Assembly (NCBI GenBank): GCA_004558865.1 | Contig: SFCY01000144.1 | Span: forward strand, 1 to 9,610 | Reading direction: 5' to 3' | Length of the DNA: 9,610 nt | Origin: Bacteroidales bacterium | Lineage (GTDB): Bacteria; Bacteroidota; Bacteroidia; Bacteroidales; Bacteroidaceae | In this document: piece by piece, positions 1 to 6,769 of the stretch | How positions within the stretch are numbered: position 1 is the first letter of the stretch | How the letters are laid out: each line of letters begins with the position of its first letter | Notes under the pieces: generated by a model | Database searches by the model: none | What the model was told of the DNA's origin: nothing | Seen by the model: the letters and a program-made list of their open reading frames with translations, nothing else | Program-made: the position numbers and the translations under genes

Positions 1-189
1 TTTTTGGCCATCACAGACAGAAGTGCGTTTTGTTATGCGGCCTTCCCTGTCATACTCAAATGTGCAATATGATTTAACAATTTGATCAGACACCTCAGGC
101 TCTGACACATATTCATAGCTTACTATCTTATAATGAACAACTTTGATTGTTATAGAATGGACAAAGTCTTGGTAAAATTGGTCATAAAT
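1..189 (-). CDS. Partial reading frame of unknown function, runs off left edge
   Basis: Read on the minus strand, 63 codons are open from just after a TAA at 190-192 to the window edge. The translation looks like real protein: it is rich in Tyr, Val, Ile, Glu and Lys, with stretches such as SYEYVSEPEV and FEYDREGRITKRT. The Y-D-x-x-G-R-I-T pattern is reminiscent of YD-repeat or DUF4595-like Bacteroidetes surface proteins, but this is only a resemblance. There is no in-frame ATG; two GTG codons lie inside. The 5' end is therefore either missing (truncated gene), shifted into another frame, or the gene is decayed. A tandem 9-bp repeat lies just upstream. I do not recognise the family and infer no function. 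Confidence 0.4.
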   Translation of the reverse strand, partial: MYDQFYQDFVHSITIKVVHYKIVSYEYVSEPEVSDQIVKSYCTFEYDREGRITKRTSVCDGQK

Positions 190-811
190 TTAATATTGGT
201 TGAATAAGTTGAATAAAATGATATAGGATAGATTCCCACACAGCGCGCAATGGCCGCGTGAAGAAACTGTAGAGTGAGCCACCCTCCCAGCGTTGAAAGA
301 ACAACTAAGAGAAACTGTGGCTATAAGAGCGTGATGAAATGTCTTACTTACGTATCCATTCCCGGTTCAAATCTTCAAGGGGACACAAAAAGCGTGGAAT
401 CCTTCGGCTGTCCATTCCACGATCCGAGGCTCTGCATTGCCTATAACTGCCGAACAGACAACGTCAGAGCCCACGCCGATATGATGCAATCCTGCTTGGG
501 AATGCCACTACTCACCATCGGACACAAGGTCATGGCTTTCATAGGACTCCAATGGGATGAACAAATCATACCATAGGCATCTACCGTTGCAATGCTCGAG
601 ACAGTTATTGTGAATTTGCAGATTCGGATCGTCTCAAACACAGCGTTGAGTAAACGCCTAATATGTCTGAACTACGTTTCTCGCCTTGGCTTGCGAAGAG
701 GCAAAATCACGTGGACTTTCTTCCTCTCATCAGCGAAAGGCTACTTGCTCCTCCTGCGTGCGGAACGCTTCCCATACACATCAGTAAGCATGCCATTTGC
801 GTAATTCTTCG
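190..811. other. Gene-less stretch, possibly decayed coding DNA or an RNA leader
   Basis: No open frame here is convincing. The longest plus frame (274-576) and the longest minus frame (441-641) are short, lack the GC-rich third positions of the real genes and have no recognisable motif. One minus frame reads protein-like segments (for example around 590-520 and 495-380) but is broken by several stops, about as many as expected by chance. A minus-strand promoter at 812-842 points into the region, so it may be transcribed as a non-coding RNA, a leader or a pseudogene. Nothing resembling a tRNA, rRNA or complete insertion sequence was seen. Confidence 0.45.
199..216. repeat. Tandem 9-bp direct repeat (2 copies)
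   Basis: GTTGAATAA occurs twice back to back (199-207 and 208-216), immediately upstream of the minus-strand open frame that ends at the left edge. In one minus frame it would encode YST-YST. It may be a slippage product or a small regulatory repeat. Confidence 0.6.
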
Positions 812-842
812 CAAAGGTAGGTATATTTTTCCAATTTGCAAG
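812..842 (-). promoter_or_regulatory. Bacteroidetes-type promoter reading leftwards
   Basis: On the minus strand there is CTTG (842-839), a 19-nt spacer, then TACCTTTG (819-812). This matches the Bacteroidetes primary-sigma consensus TTTG-N19-TAnnTTTG at all positions but one. Transcription would start near 805 and proceed to lower coordinates, into a stretch with no supportable gene. Confidence 0.6.
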
Positions 843-1118
843 CAGTCTTGATGTGTTTTTTAAGGTGGCAGAATTGTTTTAACATTTGTTGGCCATAGGT
901 GGAGCCCTTTGGCGGGGGCGCATCCAACCAACGGCTGAGGGCGTGGCATCCCCAAGGCAATGTTTGGCCGCCTGCCCTATCGACAGCGTGCATGCATGGA
1001 CAGCCAGCGCACCGCACACGCATCGTGCTGTGGCTGCTGGCGATGACCAGAAGCCGGCATGATGGGCGGAAAGTGGAATGAAATGCCAAGAATGCGCACG
1101 ATTCTTACAGAAAAACCT
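843..1118. other. GC-rich intergenic segment upstream of the fucosidase
   Basis: I see no gene here. Open frames in this segment either cross the fucosidase promoter or carry no recognisable sequence. The stretch at about 900-1080 is GC-rich with many short GC/CA words and imperfect inverted repeats, for example CAGCC near 1000 against GGCTG near 1032. No U-tract follows them, so no terminator is called. Confidence 0.4.
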
Positions 1119-1126
1119 TAATTTTG
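1119..1126 (+). promoter_or_regulatory. -7 box of the fucosidase promoter
   Basis: TAATTTTG matches TAnnTTTG exactly and lies 29 bp before the ATG at 1156. The -33 box at the expected spacing is poor. The position means that the in-frame ATG at 1078 cannot be the start used by this promoter and supports 1156 as the real start. Confidence 0.5.
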
Positions 1127-1155
1127 CAGACGAATTAAAAAACTTGACTCTAACG

Positions 1156-2673
1156 ATGACTATACGATTGAAAAGCCTTGGCCTATTGTTCTCTTTGGCC
1201 ACCGCGTCGTGGCTCCCCGCACAGAATGTCGGCGTGCAGCCTCAGACGCTGCCCAATCCCGACAACGAGCCGGCTCCCGTCTTTCCTGTTCCTACGGAGA
1301 GGCAGCTGAAATGGCAAGCGACGGAGTTCTACGCTTTCTTCCACTACGGAATGAACACCTATACCGACCGTGAGTGGGGCAACGGCGATGAGGCCGAGAC
1401 CCTCTTCGCGCCCACCGCAAAGCCCGACCCCATGCAGTGGCTGAAAGCTGTGAGGGCGGCTGGCATGAAGGGGGGCATCGCCGTGGTGAAGCATCACGAC
1501 GGTTTCTGCCTTTGGCCCACAGCCACCACCTCCCACAACATCACGAAAGCCGGCAACGAATACGGGCGCGCCACCAACATCCCGCGCGACTTTGCCGCGG
1601 CGGCGCGGAAGTTGGGCATGAAGTATGGCTTCTACGTGTCGCCCTGGGACCGCAATAGTGCTTTTTATGGCACCAACCGATACGTGGGCGACGTCTTCCT
1701 GAGGCAGTGCGCCGAGCTGGCCAACTACGGCTCCGACCAGTTCGAAATGTGGTTTGACGGTGCCAACGGCGGCTCTGGCTACTATGGCGGGCGCAATGAC
1801 ACGGTGGAGATCGACCGCGAGACTTACTACGACATTCCCAACCTGCGCGACTCCATCCACAAGGTGTGTCCCAACATCATCCTATGGGGAGTGGGCGGTG
1901 AGGCGCGCTGGATTGGCAACGAGAGCGGATGGGCCGGCGAGACCAACTGGGGTCCCGAGGAACGCGGCTATGCACCCGAGGCCAACGGCATGTATGGCAC
2001 CATGGACGGCTGGTATTGGCTGCCCGGCGAGAGCGACGCCAAATTCACCGACAAGGGCTGGTTTTGGCATCCCGGGCAGAAGGCTCTCACGCCCGAGCGC
2101 ACTTTTCAGATGTATCTTGAGACGGTGGGGCGCAACGCCACGCTCATCCTCAACTGCCCACCCGACCGCAGCGGCCGGCTGCCCGCCGAAGAGGTGGAGA
2201 GCCTGCGCGACTTCGGCCGGCTGCTCCGCAAGCGGTTGGGGCGCAACCTCGCCCTGAAAGCCCGGGTGGAGGCTTCATGCGTGAGGAAGCCCGGCCAGAA
2301 TCGCGACTATGAGGCCTCAAACCTTGCCGACGACGACGCGGCCACCTACTGGTGCGCACCCGACGATGCCCGCAAGGCCATGATAACACTCAGCTGGGAG
2401 AAGCCCCAAAGGGTGCGCTACGTGGCCCTGCAGGAGTATATACGGCTGGGTCAGCGCGTGGCGGGCTTCACCGTGGAGACTTCTGCCGACGGCATCCATT
2501 GGGAGCGCCGTTGTGGCGACATCCCCACCACCACAATTGGCTACAAGCGCATCCTGCCCCTCAACGGCTCCACTGCCGACAGCTATGGCGAGGGCTACAG
2601 CGTGAAGGCCCTGCGCGTCACGCTCATCGATGCCAAGGCTTGTCCCACCCTTTCAGAAATAGCAGTTTATTGA
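1156..2673 (+). CDS. Secreted alpha-L-fucosidase, GH29 with C-terminal F5/8 type C domain
   Basis: A retaining exo-glycosidase that releases terminal alpha-L-fucose from glycans. GH29 enzymes of this layout often belong to the subfamily acting on alpha-1,3/1,4-fucose, but linkage cannot be settled here. The protein is 505 aa. The start at 1156 is chosen because a promoter box sits at 1119 and because it opens with a signal peptide (residues 1 to about 22, ending WLPAQ, no lipobox Cys). GH29 landmarks are FFHYGMNT (61-68), KHHDGFCLW (112-120), YGFYVSPWD (157-165) and MWFDGANGG (198-206), where D201 is the expected nucleophile. The acid/base Glu is not certain; E249, E256 and E262 are candidates. 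Residues about 363-505 look like a discoidin/CBM32-type domain (SNLADDDAATYW, FTVETSADGIHW), probably binding galactose-type sugars. The next gene starts 24 bp downstream, so the two are likely co-transcribed. The enzyme is probably periplasmic or surface exposed. Confidence 0.94.
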   Translation: MTIRLKSLGLLFSLATASWLPAQNVGVQPQTLPNPDNEPAPVFPVPTERQLKWQATEFYAFFHYGMNTYTDREWGNGDEAETLFAPTAKPDPMQWLKAVRAAGMKGGIAVVKHHDGFCLWPTATTSHNITKAGNEYGRATNIPRDFAAAARKLGMKYGFYVSPWDRNSAFYGTNRYVGDVFLRQCAELANYGSDQFEMWFDGANGGSGYYGGRNDTVEIDRETYYDIPNLRDSIHKVCPNIILWGVGGEARWIGNESGWAGETNWGPEERGYAPEANGMYGTMDGWYWLPGESDAKFTDKGWFWHPGQKALTPERTFQMYLETVGRNATLILNCPPDRSGRLPAEEVESLRDFGRLLRKRLGRNLALKARVEASCVRKPGQNRDYEASNLADDDAATYWCAPDDARKAMITLSWEKPQRVRYVALQEYIRLGQRVAGFTVETSADGIHWERRCGDIPTTTIGYKRILPLNGSTADSYGEGYSVKALRVTLIDAKACPTLSEIAVY

Positions 2674-2697
2674 ACCCTAACAGCATCATCAACGACA

Positions 2698-3987
2698 ATG
2701 AAACTCTCCTTATTATTATATAGGTATATCCGTCCATCGCTTGTCATTCTACTCTTGCTCATGGGCCTGCGTGGCGCAGTCGCATTGTCTGCCGACAGCT
2801 TGGCGTGGCGCAGCGTCGGGGTATACGATTCGTGGGAACACTCTCCCTTCTTGACCGGACAGCTCCAAGGCAACGTTAGGGTGGAGCAGGGCGTCATCGC
2901 CTTTCAGCGGTCGCGCTATGGCTCCAACACCTACGGACTGCGCCTCGACCTCAGCAACACTTTCGAACTCACTCCACAGCCTAAGTACATCCACGTGAGG
3001 CTGCTCAAGCCAAAGGCTGGCCGCACCATGCTCATTGGTCTCGGCAAACGTCGCGAGCGCGCGGGGCAGAGCGACCGCACCGAGCAGTTTTGGGTCTATT
3101 CCACCCACACTGTGGAGCCGGGGCAATGGACCGACGCCGTGTTTCCCGTGAAGGGTGCCGGTGGCATCGACATCCACAGCCTTGTAGTGGTTCCCGACTG
3201 TGAGTCGACCCACAACCTCGCCTCCGACTTCATGGCCTACGTTGGCACGATAGCTATCAATGACAGTCCCCTTTCGGCCACGCTCTCATCCAACTATCCA
3301 CTCGGCTTCTCGCCCGAAGACGCCACCGTGGCGGCCTCAGAGGGCGTCGATTCGGTGAGCATTGTCGGCAGGGGTGATGAGGGGGCTGTGGTTCGTGCGC
3401 CAAAAGTTGACGGCGACAGGCGGCCGCGCTATGCCAATCTCCTTGAGCACGCGCTCGAAGCTGTGCCGGGCGAGCGTATCGTCTTTGCCATCAATGGCCA
3501 GCTGGCCGGAAAGTCATCCGTAAGCGTCGACCTCGACAACGATGGGCGATTCTCGGCTACGGAATGTTTTGACGGAACCGTCGACCTGCCCGCCTCCATC
3601 CCCTACGGCTGCTACCGCTTGCGGTTGGAGCGGGGGCTGGCCGTTGTCGACACTCGGCTCAATGTGCATCCGCAGAGAGTCACCATCAACCAGGAAGGCC
3701 GCAATGGTGAGGTGGTGGCGGCCGACGGGCGTGCCTTGGCCGCTCTCAGCGTGCCATTTGGCAAACCGTTCACAGTGAGGGTTGTGCCCTCGCATGGCTT
3801 CACTTTCAGTGGGGTTCGCATACGCTATGGCTATAAGCTCAATGCCGACCGACTGCTCCACGGCACTCCACAATACGTGGAGCAGGTGATTCCCCGCTCC
3901 GCCTTCAAGTCCAATGGCGTGGGAACCATCCCCGCCGAGCTTGTCAGGGGAGACATTGTTGTGGAAGGCATCTTCGTGAGCAAGTAG
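2698..3987 (+). CDS. Secreted beta-rich protein of unknown function with EF-hand calcium loop
   Basis: A 429-aa protein that I cannot assign to a named family. It has an N-terminal signal or anchor segment (about residues 14-30, SLVILLLLMGLRGAVA). The rest is predominantly beta-like and suggests three modules. Residues about 34-190 resemble a galactose-binding jelly roll (YIHVRLLKPKAGRTMLIGLG). Residues about 245-325 contain DLDNDGRFSATE (278-289), which fits the 12-residue EF-hand loop D-x-D-x-D-G-x-hydrophobic-x-x-x-E. Residues about 328-429 look like a C-terminal Ig-like module (HGFTFSGVRIRYGY) similar to domains in other Bacteroidetes secreted proteins. No catalytic motif was seen. The 24-bp gap to the fucosidase suggests an operon, so a role in binding or presenting the same glycan is a reasonable inference, not a demonstrated one. 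The next gene has its own promoter. Confidence 0.88.
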   Translation: MKLSLLLYRYIRPSLVILLLLMGLRGAVALSADSLAWRSVGVYDSWEHSPFLTGQLQGNVRVEQGVIAFQRSRYGSNTYGLRLDLSNTFELTPQPKYIHVRLLKPKAGRTMLIGLGKRRERAGQSDRTEQFWVYSTHTVEPGQWTDAVFPVKGAGGIDIHSLVVVPDCESTHNLASDFMAYVGTIAINDSPLSATLSSNYPLGFSPEDATVAASEGVDSVSIVGRGDEGAVVRAPKVDGDRRPRYANLLEHALEAVPGERIVFAINGQLAGKSSVSVDLDNDGRFSATECFDGTVDLPASIPYGCYRLRLERGLAVVDTRLNVHPQRVTINQEGRNGEVVAADGRALAALSVPFGKPFTVRVVPSHGFTFSGVRIRYGYKLNADRLLHGTPQYVEQVIPRSAFKSNGVGTIPAELVRGDIVVEGIFVSK

Positions 3988-4028
3988 TGATGGGCAATGC
4001 TGGCTGCAAGAAAAAACAGCAGTTCCTT

Positions 4029-4060
4029 CTTGTCTTTCTCAAACTTTTTTACGATATTTG
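4029..4060 (+). promoter_or_regulatory. Promoter of the Rpn-type nuclease gene
   Basis: CTTG (4029-4032), a 20-nt spacer, then GATATTTG (4053-4060), one base off the TAnnTTTG consensus. The predicted start of transcription near 4067 precedes the ATG at 4096 and excludes the longer in-frame start at 3997. Confidence 0.45.
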
Positions 4061-4095
4061 CAATTGGAAAAGAACCAAATCAAACTCAAGGCATT

Positions 4096-5058
4096 ATGGT
4101 AAAGGTATTAAGATATTTGGATCCACGCGACCTGGCCACCAGCTTTCTCAACGCCCTGCTGCCCCTCAAGGAGGGAGAGCAGATAGAGACCGTGGAGTTT
4201 CTGCCCGCGGAGCTTGTACCCGACACCCCACTGAAGAAGAACACGATTGTCGACGTGCGCTGCAAGGACAACCTTGGACGGCAATTCCTTGTGGAAATGC
4301 AAATGTACTGGACCGACACTTTCATGCAGCGCGTGCTCTTCAATGCCTCCAAGGCATACGTGCGCCAGCTGGACAAGGCGTGCCACTACAGTTATCTCCA
4401 GCCTGTCTACTCGCTGAGTCTGGTCAACGATGTCTTCGAACCCAAGATAAAGGAGTTTTACCACCTCTACGACATCGTCAACATCGAACACACCGAGAAG
4501 GTGATTGACGGCCTCCACTTTGTCTTCGTGGAGCTGCCCAAGTTCAAGCCACAGAGCGTTCTCGACAAGAAGATGATGGTGTTGTGGCTCCGTTTCCTCA
4601 CCGAGATGCACGACAACGTGCGCGAGATTCCCGACGAGTTCTTGGAGAATCCCGAAATCAAGAAAGCCGTTGGCCTGCTCGAAGAGTCCTCCTACACCGA
4701 AGCCCAGCTCTATGGCTACGAGGAGTTTTGGGACGCTGTCATGGTGGAGCGCACGATAAAAGACGACGCCCTCAAATATGGCGTCCAACAAGGAATGAAA
4801 GAGGGATTGGAGCAGGGAATGAAAGAGGGGTTGGAGATAGGGATGCAGAAAGGAATGGAGCAAGGGATGCAGAAAGGAATGGAGAAAGGAATGGAGAAAG
4901 GAATGGAGGGAATGGAGAAAGGAATGGAGAAAGGAATGGAAGAGGGAAGGACAGCCATGTCCATAGAGATTGCCAAGAGACTGAAAGCCCTCGACTATCC
5001 CTCTGAGGAAATCTCCAAAGCTACGGGCCTGCCCATCCAGCAGATAGAAGAACTATAG
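4096..5058 (+). CDS. Rpn-family recombination-promoting nuclease (PD-(D/E)XK, PDDEXK_2)
   Basis: A 320-aa member of the Rpn / 'putative transposase' family. Characterised members such as E. coli RpnA are DNA endonucleases that stimulate RecA-independent recombination. The start is set at 4096 (MVKVLRYLDP) because a promoter lies just upstream. The nuclease core is visible: IVDVRCKD (51-58, D53) followed by FLVEMQ (64-69, E67 and Q69 in the E-x-K/Q position). Other family-typical stretches are KAYVRQLDK (86-94), LQPVYSLSLVN (101-111) and MVLWLRFLTEM (161-171). Residues 233-284 are a tetrapeptide repeat, and the C-terminal tail (LKALDYPSEEISKATGLPIQQIEEL region) is the usual short helical, HTH-like end. 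From memory, family members have a DxxFKxIFG-type motif between YLDP and FLNALL; here only six residues separate them, so about 14-15 residues seem to be missing. Activity is therefore uncertain. It appears to be a single-gene unit. Confidence 0.9.
   Translation: MVKVLRYLDPRDLATSFLNALLPLKEGEQIETVEFLPAELVPDTPLKKNTIVDVRCKDNLGRQFLVEMQMYWTDTFMQRVLFNASKAYVRQLDKACHYSYLQPVYSLSLVNDVFEPKIKEFYHLYDIVNIEHTEKVIDGLHFVFVELPKFKPQSVLDKKMMVLWLRFLTEMHDNVREIPDEFLENPEIKKAVGLLEESSYTEAQLYGYEEFWDAVMVERTIKDDALKYGVQQGMKEGLEQGMKEGLEIGMQKGMEQGMQKGMEKGMEKGMEGMEKGMEKGMEEGRTAMSIEIAKRLKALDYPSEEISKATGLPIQQIEEL
4792..4947 (+). repeat. In-frame 12-bp tandem repeat inside the nuclease gene
   Basis: About thirteen imperfect units, with GGAATGGAGAAA as the core, encode a G-M-x-x series (GMKE, GLEQ, GMQK, GMEK). 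The central part (about 4850-4940) is nearly perfect. One unit is only 9 bp, giving GMEKGMEGMEK, so it shifts the peptide register without breaking the frame. Such arrays are prone to copy-number change by slippage. Confidence 0.85.
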
Positions 5059-5240
5059 CCTCTAAGACGATTATTCCAGAAAAGACCAAAAGCGGCATAA
5101 AGCAGAACTTGTAGAACGGATAGATGGCCTTCAACATCAGACAGACTCCGCAAGACCAAGGGCTCATAAGGTGCACCCAAGATCATATAGCGAAAAGATG
5201 ACAATCCCCACTGTACTGTACTGCTGAAACCACGCGGTTT

Positions 5241-5271
5241 TTTGCGCCCCAAACAAAAAGATGTAATTTTG
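5241..5271 (+). promoter_or_regulatory. Promoter of the galactanase gene
   Basis: TTTG (5241-5244), a 19-nt spacer, then TAATTTTG (5264-5271), an exact match to the Bacteroidetes consensus in both boxes and spacing. Transcription should begin near 5278, leaving a leader of about 20 nt before the ATG at 5298. This is the best promoter in the window. The 180 bp between it and the nuclease stop shows no gene or clear terminator. Confidence 0.75.
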
Positions 5272-5297
5272 CCAGCGACAATAAGATACAATCCGAA

Positions 5298-6557
5298 ATG
5301 AACACTTTCCATTACCTCTTGGCGGCACTGCTCTCCGCGTCCGCCCTCACGGCCAGCGCCCAGAAACTTGTGGGCGGCGACATATCGCTCCTCCCATCAT
5401 ACGAGGAAAAGGGAGCAAAATATTCAGACCACAGCGGCAACGCCATACCCTCCCTCCTGCCCTACCTGAGGCAGCAAGGATGGAACGCCATGCGCGTGCG
5501 CCTCTTCGTCGATCCGGCCAACGCCACTGACGAGGAGAAGAGGCAGGGAGTGGCGCAGGACCTCGGCTACGTGAAGTCGCTGACCAAACGCATCAAGGAC
5601 GAGGGCTTCAAGCTCATCCTCGACTTCCACTATTCCGACACATGGGCCGACCCAGGGAAGCAGTGGACTCCCTCCTCCTGGCTCCAGCTCGACGACGCGG
5701 CGTTGGGCGAGAGGCTCTACGCCTACACCAAGGACGCACTGCTGCAGCTGAAAGACGCCGGAGCCTGCCCCGACTACATCCAGACGGGCAACGAAATCTC
5801 GTTTGGCATGCTCTGGGGAGCTCGCCAAACGCAGGCCAACCGCTGCTACACCAACAGCCCCACGGCCAACTGGAACCGCTTCACCTCACTGCTCTCCCAA
5901 GCCACCAAGGCCTGCCGCGAGGCTTGCCCCGAGGCCAAGCTCATCCTCCACTCGGAGCGCAGCTGCGACCCCACCGTGCTGCTCGACTTCCTGAGCCGCA
6001 TGCAAGAGGCCGGCGTGGACTACGACGTGCTGGGGCTGAGCTACTACCCCTACTACCACGGCTCCCTTGAGACGCTCTCCTCCACTCTCTCACAGGTGGA
6101 GAAGACCCACGGCGACAAGAAGATCATGATTGTAGAGACCGGCTATCCCGCCCACTGGGCCATCGGCGGCTCCACCTACGACTTCTCATCCACCTATCCC
6201 TACACAGACGCGGGACAGAAGAAGTTCACCGACAACCTCATCGCCACCCTCCACCGGCACGACAACGTGACGGGACTCTTCTGGTGGTGGCCCGAGGCCA
6301 ACGAGTATGGCATCAACTGGCAGGACGCCGTCACCTCCAACTGGTACAACAGCACGCTCTTCGACAACGAGACGGGCCGCGCCTACAGCGCGCTCACCGA
6401 GCTGCGCCTCTTCGCCGACGGGCAGACCGGCATCAGCGCGCCCACCGCCACGCGCACGACACCCATCCGCGCCGCACGCTACAACCTACTGGGCATGCCC
6501 CTTGCCCAACCCCGAGGCATCTACATCATGGGCGGGAAAAAGATTCTCGGCCAATAG
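5298..6557 (+). CDS. Secreted arabinogalactan endo-beta-1,4-galactanase, GH53
   Basis: Cuts beta-1,4-galactan, the side chain of pectic rhamnogalacturonan I and type I arabinogalactan, into oligosaccharides. The protein is 419 aa with a signal peptide (1 to about 21, ending TASAQ). GH53 landmarks appear in order: GGDISLLPSYE (26-36), NAMRVRLFVDP (63-73), LILDFHYSDTWADPGKQ (106-122), TGNEISFGMLW (163-173) with E166 as acid/base, LGLSYYPYYHG (245-255), IVETGYP (278-284) with E280 as nucleophile, and GLFWWWPE (326-333). After the catalytic domain (ending about 375) comes a linker and a tail, ARYNLLGMPL...RGIYIMGGKK (393-415). This resembles the short C-terminal tails of Bacteroidetes secreted proteins, some of which are type IX secretion signals; the assignment is tentative. 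The gene has its own strong promoter. No SusC/D or galactosidase gene is adjacent within the window. Confidence 0.95.
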   Translation: MNTFHYLLAALLSASALTASAQKLVGGDISLLPSYEEKGAKYSDHSGNAIPSLLPYLRQQGWNAMRVRLFVDPANATDEEKRQGVAQDLGYVKSLTKRIKDEGFKLILDFHYSDTWADPGKQWTPSSWLQLDDAALGERLYAYTKDALLQLKDAGACPDYIQTGNEISFGMLWGARQTQANRCYTNSPTANWNRFTSLLSQATKACREACPEAKLILHSERSCDPTVLLDFLSRMQEAGVDYDVLGLSYYPYYHGSLETLSSTLSQVEKTHGDKKIMIVETGYPAHWAIGGSTYDFSSTYPYTDAGQKKFTDNLIATLHRHDNVTGLFWWWPEANEYGINWQDAVTSNWYNSTLFDNETGRAYSALTELRLFADGQTGISAPTATRTTPIRAARYNLLGMPLAQPRGIYIMGGKKILGQ

Positions 6558-6583
6558 CAGCACGCGAGGCCAACGAAAACAGC

Positions 6584-6623
6584 CGTCCCCCGCCCTCTCC
6601 ATCATGGGGAGGCACGGGGGACG
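6584..6623. terminator. GC-rich hairpin downstream of the galactanase
   Basis: Outer arms CGTCCCCCG (6584-6592) and CGGGGGACG (6615-6623) pair perfectly over 9 bp. Inner arms CCTCTCC (6594-6600) and GGGGAGG (6606-6612) pair over 7 bp with one G-U, closing on a 5-nt loop. It starts 26 bp after the galactanase stop and could end or protect that transcript, but no T-tract follows on either strand. Confidence 0.5.
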
Positions 6624-6653
6624 ACGCGTTCATGCCCACCGAGGGCACAAGAC

Positions 6654-6688
6654 AAAAAAACACTGCAACTCATCGCGAGCAGCAGTGT
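6654..6688 (-). terminator. Intrinsic terminator of the small minus-strand transcript
   Basis: On the minus strand ACACTGC (6688-6682) pairs perfectly with GCAGTGT (6666-6660). A further CTC/GAG pair lies inside the loop. Seven T residues follow (6660-6654). The T-tract is only on this strand, so it serves leftward transcription. Confidence 0.7.
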
Positions 6689-6703
6689 AAAGCCTATGTT
6701 TAA

Positions 6704-6769
6704 CTAAAATCCTTTCTTAGTAATCGGAGGTCTCACGACTTCCTCGTTACCTGTAAATTCGTTAAACAA
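6704..6769 (-). CDS. Possible 21-codon small ORF inside the small transcript
   Basis: A TTG at 6769-6767 opens 21 codons ending at TAG (6706-6704). The peptide starts with FNEFTGNEEVV and ends PPITKKGF. The composition (Glu, Pro, Lys, Thr) looks more like protein than the AT-rich flank, and the nearest upstream stop in the frame is only three codons before the TTG. There is no ATG and no clear ribosome binding site. The same bases form the RNA hairpin described for the transcript, so coding is uncertain. Confidence 0.22.
   Translation of the reverse strand: MFNEFTGNEEVVRPPITKKGF

Noticed and set aside
355..385. GGTTCAAATC word resembling a tRNA T-loop
   Set aside because: The flanking bases do not form a T-stem or an acceptor stem on either strand.
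695..760. GAGGAAGAAAGTCC-like stretch on the minus strand resembling the GAGGAAAGTCC start of RNase P RNA
   Set aside because: The match has an insertion, and I found none of the other conserved RNase P regions downstream, so it is likely coincidence.
879..1202. 107-codon minus-strand open frame
   Set aside because: It runs across the fucosidase promoter and start, has Cys/Arg/Pro-rich composition without motifs, and has no promoter of its own.
1183..1860. 225-codon minus-strand open frame inside the fucosidase gene
   Set aside because: Antisense shadow caused by the GC-rich codon usage of a clearly identified GH29 gene.
4108..4863. 251-codon minus-strand open frame opposite the Rpn nuclease gene
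   Set aside because: Shadow of the opposite strand; its leucine/histidine-rich sequence mirrors the repeat and core of the real gene.
4792..4947. Repeat array considered as a CRISPR
   Set aside because: Units are contiguous 12-mers with no spacers and lie in frame within a coding sequence.
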